Positions 32,451 through 45,254 are shown, counted from the stretch's first letter. The stretch is DNA of 64,000 nucleotides from Pomphorhynchus laevis (GCA_012934845.2 WNNJ02001832.1:1-64000), one strand, 5' to 3'. Program-made: numbers and translations. Notes: generated by a model not told the origin, from the letters alone.

Positions 32451-33529
32451 TCCGATGTCCCAAACTCGTCGCATGATAATAGGTAGTCTTAACATAATAT
32501 GCTTAAGAAACTTTGGTCTAGATTTCGGGGGGGGGAATAATAAAAATGTCGACAATACAGAGTTGTACTTCTTGTAACACTTTGGTGAAATAAAATAAAT
32601 ATCCAAAATAAAAATAGAAACGAAAAGGCAAATACAAAAATTAGATCAAATAATGGAAAGATTAAAATTCCAATAAAATTAAGAATTGATTGAATTATGT
32701 TAATATAAAATGTAACTACATAAAAACTTTATGTTTGTTTTGAAACAATGGTTTTATCCTTTGTTTTAGAATTGATTTAAATTATCAGCATTACTGTTAA
32801 ATTCAACTAGCAATTAAACACTAGACAAATATTTATTTAACTTCAAATTTTATACGGCGCAAATCTTGCCATGTAACTGAGATCGAAAATTGATGAAAGT
32901 TTTTGGTTCTCTAATTAATAATGACCAGATTATCAAGCAATCTGTCAACTCACCGTATCCTCCTTTTCATATGGTCTAAATAACTTGACGGTCGTAAGAA
33001 ATTTTGATACTCAGGTAGCACACAAGTCCTTCATAATGTCGTTACGTTATAAATGGATGCATTTTCAAAGGTCATATAAATGCTTTGATTAGTTGTTTGA
33101 TGCATTCTCTGAATAATTCAGAGCAACGTTTACCAATGTATTTGTCTTTGGCATGGCAAACAATGTACTGGTCCGAAGAAATGATTGCGGCAACTTTAAA
33201 AATGGAGTTTTACCTAGCATCGTGACTCAAATGTTTCAGAACAAGCTGAATACGAGACAACAATATAAATTTGTGCTATGTGCCTGGCCTCATAAATAGA
33301 GATGAGTTTAGCGTGAAACAAGATTTTATTATAAGACTAATTCGCTAACAAAAAAATAATAATTCAGAAATAACGAAGGGATTTTATTTACAACAAAATC
33401 CTTAAAAGTAGTTGGCAAAGTGTATAGATCATGTATTAGTAACAAGTTCCAATAATTGTTTATCCGTTTAACCCCCGCGTAATAAAAACACCAAACTGTG
33501 CAACATTGAATATTGAGATCCAACAGTTA

Positions 33530-33568
33530 CGATAAAATTGCATTTGGAAACCAAATGCAATTTTATCG
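33530..33568. repeat. Perfect 18-bp hairpin, AAA loop
   Basis: CGATAAAATTGCATTTGG (33530-33547) and its exact reverse complement (33551-33568) are separated by AAA. It lies just outside the PLE-2 tail that follows. Confidence 0.85.
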
Positions 33569-33589
33569 ATTTATATGCTTTCTTAGTCA

Positions 33590-33770
33590 AACTTAATAAT
33601 TAGATTAGCTAATAGAGTCTACATACAAATTAAAAATAAAGATAATTATAAAATAAAAATAAATTTTAATGAATTGACTAATAAATAATATACAATGTAT
33701 TCGAATGAAGAATAGAGGTCATCAGGAGGAACTGCCATGTTATCATAGCAATTCCTATAGCAGTCTCGAA
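33590..33770 (-). mobile_element. PLE-2 3' end, minus orientation
   Basis: The minus strand has TGGCAGTTCCTCCTGATGAC followed by CTCTATTCTT, and later TAGTCAATTCATTAAAATT, and ends near GTAGACTCTATTAGCTAAT. The order and spacing match the 43.5-43.83 and 59.6-59.98 kb copies. The preceding GGCCGAAAC part is degenerate. Confidence 0.6.
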
Positions 33771-34589
33771 ATTCCAAATTATTAAAATGAATCAATAGTT
33801 ATTTTTATGCCAAAAAATATTATTTTTCAGTAGCTGTAAAAATGAACGTATTACGTAATAAATTTTTGTTTGCTAAACAATGTAAAAATTCACAAAATTT
33901 TCAAAATACGAGTTGAATTCTTAGATGTCCTAGTAATCCTCAACTCATAAAATGCTAAGTGCGATTTAACAAATAGACAGTAAATGTGCAGCTATACAAT
34001 TTATCATAAACTGATTTATTTGAAGTAACGATTGGTAATAATGTCTCTTAAAGTTCATCAAATTTGACATATTTCTAATGTCTGGTTACAAAGTGTAGTT
34101 TATGTCCATATTAGTCCTAATATGACCTGATTAGGACATACAATCTAGCCAACTCTAATTCTTTCTCGTTTCCCAACCAACATTCACTTTCCTCTCTCCT
34201 AACTAAAGTGTTACCAACTAAACTATACCAACTAAACTTTATATAGTTTTTACTATATCACTTAAGGAAATAAGTTTAATGCTAAAACGTTATTACAAAT
34301 ATTGAAATTTATTATTAAAATATTATTCAAAATATAAAATATTTATTCAAAATATTGAAATTTTGCTTATATGAGAATATTGTGGCAGAAGCTGGGCGCA
34401 ACTCATTGAACAAGTAGCCACTCAGGATAAAAGATGCCGCTGAACATTAAAGTGTGAATGAAACCATGTTCGTATAGAAACTGGTGATGAAAGGTGACGG
34501 AGAGCTTTACAATTTTGTGAATCCTATAAAATTGAAACGGTTGTGCTTTTCGACAGAAATACTACTTTAAGTGTTGGGTGTTTAATAAT

Positions 34590-35064
34590 TGTAGGCATGC
34601 ACACTGGCGACGATGATGTTACACTCAAAAACATTCTTCAGCATCAAAATCGGCTGCTAAAACGGCTTATCGAACAAAGCAGTTGAACAACTACGGGTGC
34701 AGAACATATTCCGATCTCAGTCTATATACAATATTCTGAGAATATCGAATCATGATCGGATTATACCGAGCAACTTGAACACCACTTTAAATTGCAAGGT
34801 GTTGAGAAGGACGTACAAAAGAAACAATTCTTGCTTTCTTGGGTAGCTCCTGAAACCTAGCAAGTGATGAATCAATTGAATGCAGGTCAGACTATAGAAG
34901 ATGTGTCATTCGCCCAGATACAACAATTAATCACGGAACATGTTGTGAAACCAAAGCATTTTATAGTTTTCACCTTAAACAGAAAAATACCAAAGTCACT
35001 TAGCCGCGCTCCCTCCTTTATCACATTCAAACACTTCATCCGTTCACACCTTCTCGACACATGA
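34590..35064 (+). pseudogene. LTR retroelement gag fossil (Ty3/Gypsy-like)
   Basis: Pieces such as YTEQLEHHFKLQGVEKDVQK and QVMNQLNAGQTIEDVSFAQI resemble the capsid-region gag of Ty3/Gypsy-type elements. No protease, reverse transcriptase, integrase or LTR was found nearby. It is a short, broken, probably old fragment. Confidence 0.55.
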
Positions 35065-35069
35065 TTTAC

Positions 35070-36590
35070 ATTTTTGTTTTGTTGTGGTCATGTAAGCGTG
35101 CGCTGGAACGCATTTGCCACGTTAAAATATACCTTTTTTTGACAAAAAAAGGTTGTTTTTCCGTTTGTCATTGATTTTACAGAAGAAAGTGAAATAATGT
35201 TTTTATCAAAATTAGATTATTTATCTAAGTCAAAATATTTTATAGTATAAATTTGGAAAAAAACAACTTAATCTGAAGATTTTATATAGGAATTTCTTAC
35301 GATTTTGTAAAGAAAATTTCCATTTTAAAATTTTTTAATCTTAAGATTTTCTAATTTAGATTTATAAGTTAATAATATAACTTATAAACTCATAAATTAC
35401 ACGATGTACTTGTTTTCTTTGTCTTTTGCAACAAGCGCTCTAATATGTGTATCACGGTTATGAACTCCCATTGTCTGCATTTGTTCAAGTTTGGATGCAT
35501 AAAGTTGTTCTGGGGTTTGGTTTGGTTGTTGATTTGTCGGCTGATGTTGCTAGTGATGAAGATTTAATAGTTAAAACAACGAAGCAGTATAATGTTGATT
35601 TGAATTTTGTAACTTTATATCTTACATTTTTTGTATAATTTTATATTTATAGTACCCTATAATCTGTATTGAGTGAACAATTTATTTTAATAAGTGAAAA
35701 ATCAATCGATTTAAAACATTTAATGTTATATTATTTAAAATAGAGAGATTCTTTCCAAGAACTGTTACCCAAACGAACACATCAGGTTATTTCTGATATT
35801 TTAGAGTTTTTCCGCAACAAAAACAGTTGACAAATTCGAGTACATAATAATGTCGAGGTATAATAACGATGTACTTGCTCTGAATATATTTCATTGGTAG
35901 AATGTATATTGTTGTTTAAGAATTTTATCATTCTTTCGGAGAAAATTTGCTATTTAAGCAACGTGATCAATGAATTTTTACAATATTGACACTGTTACAT
36001 CATTTTACATCAATCCGAATAAGACTACAATAACTTCAGAATCTCATTAGTAAACGGTAAGTCTTGACAATTTTTATGACTATAAAAATCTCGGAATGCT
36101 TTATTACTGTATTTTATTTTTGAGTTTCTTTGTGTATTACAGACTTATACGGGGATAGCAATTAAGTATTTAAACTGATCAAAATCAAAGGTTAATCAGT
36201 GGAACGTATCAATGTTATAAAAATGAATTTGTAATGTACAAATAAATTGTACAAATAATTTGTATTAAAAAACCAGCACCTTGCGATAATACATTTAAAA
36301 TATTATATAAACTAGAAAAATAGTTTTTTAATAAAATTGTGTTTAATTATTCATACTTTATGATAATCGATTGTATTTTCATCTTTATTTAAAATTTCGA
36401 TATATTAGGGGAGATGCAAGTCAATGATTTCTTTAAATTATTTCAGATTTTCTAGTACCTTAAAAGTACAGTAATTGTCACACTTAACGATTAAAGCATG
36501 ATATATCAAAAGTTTATAAACGTTTAGCAATTATATGGCAAGATAAATCGTTATAAAATTTATACTTATGCCTAATGCGTTTATCATTTA
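35070..36590. other. AT-rich region, nothing recognised
   Basis: Only short open frames without family features. The 63-codon frame at 35447 has no recognisable domain, start context or splice signals. Confidence 0.5.
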
Positions 36591-39110
36591 CAGTGATTAA
36601 TTTGTGAAATCAAATCAAGTCTAAAACTTTAACATTTATCGAACTCAATCAAGCGATTTTGTTTACCTTATTTAAGTCTAGAACTTTAACAATTATTGAA
36701 TTCAATCAAGATTCTACTTTGTTAAGAGCGACTTTATATTTGTCTTTAACAATTAAGACGTTATTGATACTCTGATTTATAACTGTTCAAAAACTGTAGT
36801 AACGTTTATTGTATCGAATTCAATATTACTTTTATCCGCGCGAATGAAGAAGTCAACAAGTTTCTTGTTGACTTCATTAGAAGTCAACAAGTTTATTTCA
36901 TAATTTGATTAACTTCGATAATCACTTTATTTATTTCGTTACAGAAGAATATATACTTTATTCATTAAACCTTTAAGATCAGCAATGCATTGACACCTTG
37001 TTTGTATAAAGCTTAAAACTAATTATAATTAATATTACTAGAAACTATTAATGATTGATTGTAATCATTCATCAGTGTTTCTATTACATTCATTAAGTTA
37101 CTATCACATTATACCATAATAGTAAATGTTGCTATTTGAATATTGTTATCCCGCTTGATACTTGGCTAGTTTTCCTTATTTATGATGACTAAGTTGTGAG
37201 GAGTATAATTGGCATTTAGCTGATCACATACGTTTACAATGCCAACATCTTTGGAATACGTTCAAATCATTCGACAGATAGTCATACACATTTCTCGTCT
37301 AAGCCTGTATAACCTTTTGTTGAGGTTGTTCTACACTCAAAAACAATACTAGGCTGTGCTACAAATAGTACTAGCTCAATCCATACAACAATGCACACCT
37401 TGTTCAAAAACTGTAGTAACGTTCATTGTATCGAATTCAATATTTCTTTTATCCGCGCGAATACAGTTATCAACATTAATTAGAAGTCAACAAGTTTTAT
37501 TTCATAATTTGATTAACTTCGCTAATCGCTTTATGTATTTCGTTACAGAAAAATATATACTTTATTCACATGGCCTTTAAGACCAGCAATGCATTGACAC
37601 CTTGTTTGATTATATATACAACCAACTGACTATCATTCACATTGATTAAGTTGTAGAATCAAATTAAGTCTAAGACTTTAACATTTATAGGTCTCAATCA
37701 ATTGCTAAATGTTCTCTTGTTATAAACGCTTACATATTCGTCTTTAGCAATTAAGACGCTATCGATACTATTATCCTTAAAGGTTTAAAATTATGGTAAA
37801 AATCATGATGTTAAATTTAGTATTTCATTTAAGACGGAACGTATACAGTTCTCAGCATTAATTGGAAATAAACAATTTTTAGTTCATAATTTGATTAACT
37901 TCGATAACCTCTTTATTAACTTTGTTTCGTTCAAATATAAGTGTTTATTATAAGACCTGTCAGAACAGCAATACATCGAAACCTTATTTTTGTAAAGCCT
38001 AAATATAATTATAATGAATATAATTTATTATAATTCATTAATATTACCAGAAATTATTATTAACAATTAATTGTAATCATTCAAAAGTGTTTCTATATGA
38101 GTAATTAAGTCATTACCACCTTATATCACATTTGGATTTTTCTAATTGCGCTTGATACTTGACTCGTTTTTCTTCGTGATGCCAAAGTTGGTAGAAGTAT
38201 AATTGCCATTAGACTGACCAAATACGTTTATATAACTTTATATAAATACTTTTATTACAAGAAGGCGAGGAAACTGTTTCCCCGCCTTCTTGTAATAATT
38301 CGGATTGGAAACGAATTTTCTCAAATACTTTGATATAACGTTCAAATCAATTTCAAGATAGTCCTGCAATCCTACATGTAAGCACGCATTATCTAACGTT
38401 GAGATGTCACGAGTCAATACAAAAATTGTATTTTTACGATATAAGTTAACTTTTTAATAAATATTTATTAAGAATAAGCTGAATAAATTTGTTCATTTAT
38501 TGAATAAAAATTATTAGAATAATATACACATATATCACTATGATACACTATAATGTTGTATAAAAGGAATTAATGCCAATTGAGATACGGAACTTATGTC
38601 GTTGTTCAATGGCATCCAATGCAGACTACATGCTGTCCATTGCCGGAAAACACTTACGAATCGCTAGTCTTACCTGGAGCCATATATCGTTTTACGATAA
38701 TTCGCTTTTCGATTAAATACTGCAGTCAATTCTAGCAGATATTTGCAATTTCAATGTTGTTAATGGAACAAACGTGCAACATGTCAATATCAGCAGTATT
38801 AGTTATCGTCAATATAATATTCGCTTTAACGATTTGAAACCTGCTTGATGTGAAAGCTTATGTGAGAGCAAATACAACTTCTGAGTCTATTTGATCAAAC
38901 TTATTTTCTGGTGGGATCAAAAACTTAAATTCTAAAAGACGGAGAAATTACCATTCCATAAGGCTTATCAGATCAGCAATACATATACTATTATTAACAA
39001 TTGATTGTAATCGTTCATCAGTTTATATTAGAGTAATTAAATCACTACTACTGGTAAAAAGCTTAAATACTGCAGACTTTCCATTGAAATATACAACAAT
39101 GCTAGACGGT
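36590..39110. repeat. Degenerate ~1 kb tandem repeats
   Basis: Blocks recur in order: AAGTCTAA(A/G)ACTTTAACATTTAT at 36.62 and 37.66 kb; AAAACTGTAGTAACGTT through ATCCGCGCGAAT at 36.79 and 37.40 kb; TTCATAATTTGATTAACTTCG at 36.90, 37.50 and 37.88 kb; the GATTGTAATCATTCA..GTGTTTCTAT block at 37.06 and 38.08 kb, with weaker forms at 39.00 and 42.42 kb. Copies are diverged and unequal in length. No protein or known element was recognised. Confidence 0.6.
38254..38296. repeat. 21-bp hairpin with a one-base loop
   Basis: ATTACAAGAAGGCGAGGAAAC and its reverse complement with one mismatch are separated by a single T. It is markedly GC-richer than its surroundings. Confidence 0.8.
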
Positions 39111-39882
39111 ACGACAATTATCGAACAGATCAACAGCAAGATTGTCACTAACTTTGTTTTTTTAATCAAGACAAATTTAATTATGTGGAATAGTAAATGT
39201 ACAATATTAATAAATATTAATATTGTTTAAAATTAATAATTCAATTATTATTTTATGCAAATTAGAATATTCAAATAAAGCAGCTGACGTTTATAAGGCT
39301 AACGTCTATTAGAGAAAGTTGAAATCATTTGCAAACCATATCCAACATCTAAAGTGCATCATCTTATGTTGTGGTTTTTTATGTTTAAAAACAATTATAT
39401 GATATACCACAGATAGTGCAGGCTCAATCATAATAATAAAGATTTTTTTAATACAAAAAACAAAACATGATAAATAAGAAGGAAAAGAAAAAGATCTCTT
39501 GGTAAAAAACCAATATGATTCATGGGGTTGTCTTATCCACTGTCATGCCACAAAGATCAGATCCCTCTAGCTTACACCAGTGCGCCGCCTTTCGTCTAAA
39601 CCACTCAGGGTCTCTCACATACTTGAGAGTATATAGTCGAGGCGTACTATGGTAGTTAATCTTGAGATGAGAAACTTAAGAAACCTTGGTCTTTGTTCTG
39701 GGGAGGTCCTCTAAAAAAGACCAATCTCGAGATTGCCCATGGCTTGTTTCAGATCCCATCTAGCTCTCTTCAGTGCACTCTTGAATTTATTCAAGTCTGA
39801 ACCAGCCGAACATTTAACCGTAATGGTACACCCAAGGTATTTTACTCAAGCAGAGAGCTGAGATTGCTAGTCTCTTTAGTTT

Positions 39883-40342
39883 TTAATTTGTCGCAGAGGC
39901 ACCATTAAAAACAACCATCTGCGATTTGGATGAGTTTAGAATAAGATTGGACTGGTCTTTTAATCTTAAAAAGAAACGGATGATGCCTGAGACTACATCT
40001 ATGAACCTGGGTCCAGAGAACATGGGTGTGATATCATCAGCGTATATTACTAGATGTTGATTGTGTTTAAATGTCTTAAACGATACGATAGTAGCAGCAA
40101 GACATAAGATAGGAGAGTGGGGAATTTTAAGGCACACCTGTAATAAGGTGGAACTGTCGAGCATCATGGTCGTCTTCATATAAGAACCGCTTGGTATACA
40201 GCAGTATTTCCATCATGTTAACAACTCTCACAGGCAACCCGAGGGACCTAAGAGAAGAGATAACAAAGTGAATGGAAATACCGTCAAATGTAGCGACAAA
40301 ATCAAGGAAAACAGCTACAACGAGCTGATGAAGGTTGTACAT
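39883..40342 (-). pseudogene. LINE family A copy 1, reverse transcriptase palm
   Basis: Contains FLDFVATFDGIS, LGLPVRVV, YADD in VIYADDITPMF and LRLKDQSNLILNSSKSQMVV. YADD is the catalytic pair of LINE reverse transcriptases. The two halves lie in overlapping frames. Confidence 0.75.
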
Positions 40343-40923
40343 AAAGAACCGGTGTATATCACTAGCTGCTAAATAAACCGAGCGACCATTGACAAACGAT
40401 GAAAACTTGGTAGGATTAAGATACGCCTACTTAAATAATCGAGGATTCTACGTGCAAGCGCATTTTAGTAGATGGATATAAGGGAATTTTGTATCGAAAT
40501 AGGAAGCAAATCTTTGGGGGCATGATACGACTTTTTTCTTAAATAAAATATTCTTCGACTAATGTTGATGCTGGCAACATCAAATGGGAAGGCTAACAGC
40601 AGCGTAATGGCGACCTCCTTTCTCTGACTGTCTGTCAAAAGCTGACAGCATTGAGTGTATCATGGGATCTGGAGGTGCCCGGAAGTGGACCCCAGGCATA
40701 ATCTCTGCCCTGAAATCGTTCCAAAGCCGGACTGGCTGAGGAGATTAAGTGGCTTCATAATAATATAGGGTTAGCGACTCCTCCAAAACTTTGTCAAGGC
40801 CTACTCTGCTAATCTAAACAGATGCCTGCTCCTTCCAGCAGACAAACTTCTCCTTTTGGAATATCTTCAAAAAGGAAGACTGAAATGGATTGAGACGAGC
40901 AATGTCGTCTTATCTCCAATCAA

Positions 40924-41508
40924 CTAGAACCTAAATCTAGAGCTCCAGTATTCTTTGGAGATGACTTGCCTGAGGGAAATAGTGAGATTGTGAAAGTTTA
41001 GAATTTTACCTAGGACCCTGAGTTTTGTTAGAGTGGGAATGAATAAACGACCTTTATAGGTTTTCGAAATTATCGTTGTAGCTTGCGAAAAGCGATAAGA
41101 ATTAAATCGGGTCAGACTTGCATTACCTACGTCTGAGAAGAGTGAAATCACAGCCTGGAAGACGGCTACTCTGATTGAATCAAAGTGAAACATTCTCCTC
41201 AGCAGTGTGTCTTCCTCTAATCGCCAGTCAAGTAAGTCATGCGATGTGGAAAGTTGTTGGCACGACTGCTTAATACAGGCAGGCTTTAGCAGCCACCTCT
41301 TGTGTAGCAGTAGTATGTCGAGGAGTGAATTTGTTTTTGTGCAATGAAAAGTAGGGGATAGTAGTTTATGTATAAGATTAACATTCCTAGATTTGCGAAG
41401 TGCTGCATTAATCCAACGACTAATTCTGTAGTTGAAATCACCAAGTAACATGTTCATCCTTATGAAAACTTGTTTATTTTGATGTCTTTTACAAATTTGC
41501 AGGCTCAA
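40924..41508 (-). pseudogene. LINE family A copy 1, endonuclease C-part and linker
   Basis: LLGDFN is the GDFN motif of APE-type endonucleases. LLDILLLHKRWLLKPACIKQ and TSHDLLDWRLEEDTLLRRMF follow. It aligns with the endonuclease frame of the 62.88-63.17 kb copy (LGDFNDRTGRRINAALRRA). Confidence 0.7.
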
Positions 41509-41929
41509 TCGTTACACCGATGTATACCACGCTTAACTCAGTTACAATAACGTCACACACTATTATGTCGCGCTATTGCAATTCCTCGTATTTTTCTCGA
41601 GTGAGGGGTTTTAAATTAAAATAATCACCACAAAGGCATTGCTTACATACATTTTAGGTTCTATACATATCTTAATGTTAATGCATCTCTGAAATCTCTA
41701 ATCTAAGATGATTATCCATGCCTTTAGATTGTAACCTGACAACCAATAAGTTTATTTTTTATTTCGCTTGGATTAATGTGATTTTTAATATTGTATTGAT
41801 TTAATCAATTTGTATTTTATTCGTTCAAGATTCTTACTTTTATGCTATTCATTCGACTGATAATTGCGATTGGATCTCGCTTACAGGGATTTGATTTTTA
41901 TTAGCATATAATAAGCTGGATCTCCGTAC

Positions 41930-42070
41930 TGAAATATCATAATATTTAAATAGGTAATTATCCAAGCTGATATGTAGGGCAGAGGAATAAGGGCCAAAAC
42001 AAGATAACATAGCAGTTCCTTCTGTTGTCTTCTAATCCTTATTATGATACATCGTCTGTTGTCTATTTGT
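41930..42070 (+). mobile_element. PLE-2 3' end fragment
   Basis: AATAAGGGCC-AAAAC, ATAACATAGCAGTTCC, CTGTTGTCTTCTAATCC and TTATTATGATACATCGTCTG follow the same order as the 43.5 kb copy, with GAAAC changed to AAAAC. No coding part is attached. Confidence 0.55.
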
Positions 42071-42879
42071 AAACACAAAAAAAATATTTTTTAAATTTCT
42101 CTTTTAAATTTTAACTTAATAAATTTAAATTATCTAACATATTATATAACAATTATTTATCATTTATTTTTTTATTATTTTTTAATTTTTTATATAGTAA
42201 TATTTTAAATTTATAAATAGTATAAAATAAGTATACTCAGTTTGTTGATCTTATTATCAGCAAATCTTTGCTGATCTTATTATGGGTATACCAAGACTGT
42301 CCATTTATGTTGATTTAGAGATAATCATTTCATTGTGCGATATTAGGTTATTAGCTACATCTTTTCCAATTGTTTGACATTCTCGATTTCACGATTTGCG
42401 GTTCTACGATTATTGACGATTAATTGTAATCATTTAAGTGTTTCTATCAGAGTAATGAAGTCACTTCTATTGGTAAATATTAGATACTGTAAATCTACGA
42501 AATCAATTAAATCTAAAAATCAATATTTCTAAAACATAATGTCTTCTTAAATAAAGCGTTTGCTATTTATTTGGATTGTCAAAATACCAGTGTCTTTGCT
42601 CGCTCCGTAGTATAACAAGTTGTGATTTACCTGAGTCAATGTCCATAAACTGTGAATTTTAATTCGTTCGATAAATCATTTTTGAAAGCATCTACATTTT
42701 TCCTATATTGTCCCGCAATAGTAAAACGATATCCTCGTATTAGCTGTGAGACTGCACAAATTAGAGTGAATCCATTGATCCGTCATAAAGTAATAGATTA
42801 TATAAGCGAATAATTGATTTATTCTTCTGGTATATGAGAAAACACTTTTCTTCGCCGCAGCCGATAAATTTTGAGATTA

Positions 42880-43830
42880 AAGTAATCCATCCAAGTGTTG
42901 CTACACTTACGTTGTATTTTACCTGTTTATGAGCATAACTGTGTAAAAACTAAATCTAAACAATATAAATATATGAAATATATGTTTCGATACATTGATG
43001 ATATATGTGTATTTAATTCTAATAATTTTTATTCAATTAGTGAGCACATTTATCCAGAAAGCCTTATTCTTAACAAAACCAATATTAATGATAAAGAAGG
43101 TGTATATCTAGATATGAACATTAAATTAACATTAACTAAAACTACTATTAATTTATATCGTAAAGATGACATATTTAAATTTACAAGAAACATATTTTTG
43201 CATGAGCATTCATGCATACCATATAATATAAAATATAATACATTAAATAATGAAATTTTAAGAATTGCAACAATATGTAATGATATTGGCTTTCTTAAAA
43301 ATCATTTAAATAATTTAATAGATACATATTTTAAACTAGGTTACTATAAAAATAACATCAAGCAGAAAATAGTAAAATATATAAATCAACACAATAATAT
43401 AAAGAATAAATTTAAACTCTTAAGTGGCAAATTTTTATGGATGAATAATAAATAATATACTTTGCATTAGAATAAGATACTAGATAGTTATTTCAGAGGA
43501 AATACATCATTAGCATGTATTTGGCCCCGCTGCTATGTTGGGTAGAGGAGTTAGGGGCCGAAACCTGATAGCATAGCAGTTCCTCCTGATGACCTCTAAT
43601 TCTTATTCTGATACAACGCCTGTTATTTATTAGTCAATTCATAAAAATGACGTTTATTTTAAATTTTATTTTTTATTTTTATTTTTTAACTTGATTAAAA
43701 TTATAGAAAATCTAAAAACAATTATTAATTTTATTATTTAATTATTAAATTTTGATTTAGCATTATTATGTTTTGTTTATTTTATAATTATATAACAATA
43801 CGTAGACTCAGTTAGCTGATTTAATAGTTA
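42880..43830 (+). mobile_element. PLE-2: RT palm/thumb and complete 3' end
   Basis: The 42895-43455 frame (186 aa) reads MKYMFRYIDDICVFNSNNFY, YPESLILNKTN, YLDMNIKLTLTKTTINLYRK and NEILRIATICNDIGFLKNHL. YIDD with the following LD.nI and lyrK blocks is the PLE-type RT arrangement. No fingers and no nuclease are attached. The conserved non-coding 3' motif follows at 43520-43620, then GTTATTTATTAGTCAATTC, then an AT-rich stretch ending ACGTAGACTCAGTTAGCTG at 43801-43819, which I take as the element end because it recurs at 4.02, 14.47, 33.6 and 59.95 kb. Confidence 0.7.
43520..43625 (+). ncRNA. PLE-2 conserved 3' structured motif, best copy
   Basis: CTGCTATG (43531-43538) pairs with CATAGCAG (43573-43580). 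The loop contains TTAGGGGCC-GAAAC, and TTAGGGG can pair with CCTCTAA (43594-43600) just after CTGATGA (43587-43593). GAAAC and CTGATGA are 21 bases apart. The 59.6 kb copy keeps the spacing and has the compensating pair TAAAGG/CCTTTA. It resembles hammerhead core elements in permuted order, but no normal cleavage site is evident. Confidence 0.5.
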
Positions 43831-44239
43831 TCATTAAAAGCAGCCTTAGCAGTTTCGGGACTCGATAAAGACAAATGATTAATATACTGCTACGCATATA
43901 GATAAGTTTTTGAAAACAATATAGCTGTCAACTTGTTTCAAACCAGATTTTGTCTTGATGGAATGACATACCTTCGTGAGTGTCAAGCAAGAATGTATAT
44001 AGTTGCCCGTCCTATTCTAGTAATTTTAGCTCTCTATGTGAAATTTTTTCAACTCTGCGAAAACATCTATAATTACGCACTTCGATGTGTCATAACCGTA
44101 TCTCACGGAATTATATGCTCGGTTCAAACATTATCTTATTTTATAGGAAAAGTAGGTATTACTAAATGTTTTCGACGACTTTGTTGATAATGTACACTTT
44201 GGAAAAGATACCGTCCCACATGTATTAACAAACTAACGA

Positions 44240-45180
44240 TTCTAAATAGTTCCTGGAAAATGTGTATGTGTTGTATCAGCAGCATTATTTACATCAACGA
44301 GCTAAAAAATAGCTAAATACAGCCATTTCAAGTCCATGTAGTTTATATGCCGACGACTTGAAAATTTGGCGACCAATAATGGATGACCGAGATCCAATGA
44401 TACTCCAGAGAGACATTGATAATATTAAGGTCTGGTGTATTCAACGGAGACTGGTATTAAACCCCGATAAGTCAAAACATATGTGCATCGGACATCTACA
44501 CATCATTTCGTCATATACCATTAAAGAAAGATAAATTGAAACAGTTCCCCAATTTCAAGACCTTGGAGTGATCGTAAATAGAAGCTTATCGACCATCCCA
44601 CATACCAATCATACAGTTGCTAAATGCCGTCAAATTTTAGGAGTTATTAGAAGGACCATTGGCCAGCTTGACGCATCCAGTTTTAAGTTAATTTTCAATG
44701 CTTTTGTCTTATCTTTAATGAGATACGCTTCACCTGCCTGCCACCCTCAAACTACGACAGAGATGAACCTTAACGAATCTATATTACGCAAGGCCACACA
44801 TCTTGTACCCAGCCAACGCAAGCTCTCATTCATTTTTCGACTCCACGCACTTGGTGTGACCACAGTGAAGAAATCTTTAAAGTCCTCTGATTTAATGTTT
44901 TTGTGGACAACGCTTAATGTTTAAAAAGGGCAGAGGGAACATGTGTTTTGTAAACTATTCGAATTTCGAAATTCAAACAGATTGAGGTGACATCACCTCA
45001 CGTTAAAGACCCACATTCGTCCACGAAGAAGATTTAACACAATTGTCAACCGAACGTGGAAAAGCTGGAATAAGCTACCAAGTCAAGTGGTTTCGGCCTC
45101 CAGTATTTTGTCCTTTAAGAAAAGTCTGAAGAATACTAACTTAGCACTAACTTAGATACTAACTTAGAACAATCCGATTT
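44240..45180 (+). mobile_element. CR1/Jockey-like LINE, 3' half of ORF2
   Basis: The sequence reads IIYINEL, then LYADDLKIWRPIMDDRDPMI (YADD) and LNPDKSKHMCIG in a first part. The 44568-44924 frame continues with TNHTVAKCRQILGVIRRTIG, FNAFVLSLMRYASPACHP and LNESILRKATHLVP. At about 45001 another frame gives RRRFNTIVNRTWKSWNKLPS and FKKSLKN, the classic C-terminal end. Only the palm-to-end part is present, typical of 5' truncation. A few frame breaks are visible. Confidence 0.75.
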
Positions 45181-45254
45181 TCATTGATATTTGTTTTTTA
45201 CCCTGTACCCAGCCTGTACGAGCTCTGCGCTCTTTAACTGCTGTTGTATTTAAT

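Larger units (their letters stand above)
39440..41508 (-). mobile_element. LINE family A, copy 1, 5'-truncated
   Basis: Minus-strand pieces read, in 5' to 3' order, MNMLLGDFNYRISRWINAAL (APE-type endonuclease, 40924-41508), VVAVFLDFVATFDGISIHFV (RT palm, 40127-40342) and VIYADDITPMFSG (YADD motif, 39883-40179). The same parts in the same order occur at 61.0-63.5 kb, including the 3' region (39540-39720 aligns with 61080-61270). The 5' end at about 41.51 kb falls inside the endonuclease, as expected for LINE 5' truncation. Many frame breaks are present. Confidence 0.8.

Noticed and set aside
32525-32535. G-run as a regulatory or quadruplex element
   Set aside because: A single run of eight G in AT-rich DNA cannot form a quadruplex alone and shows no conservation.
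43522-43580. HDV-like ribozyme from GGCCCC/GGGGCC and CTGCTATG/CATAGCAG pairings
   Set aside because: The crossing order is right, but there is no P3 hairpin and only 11 bases between the last two strands; GGCCCC is not kept in other copies.
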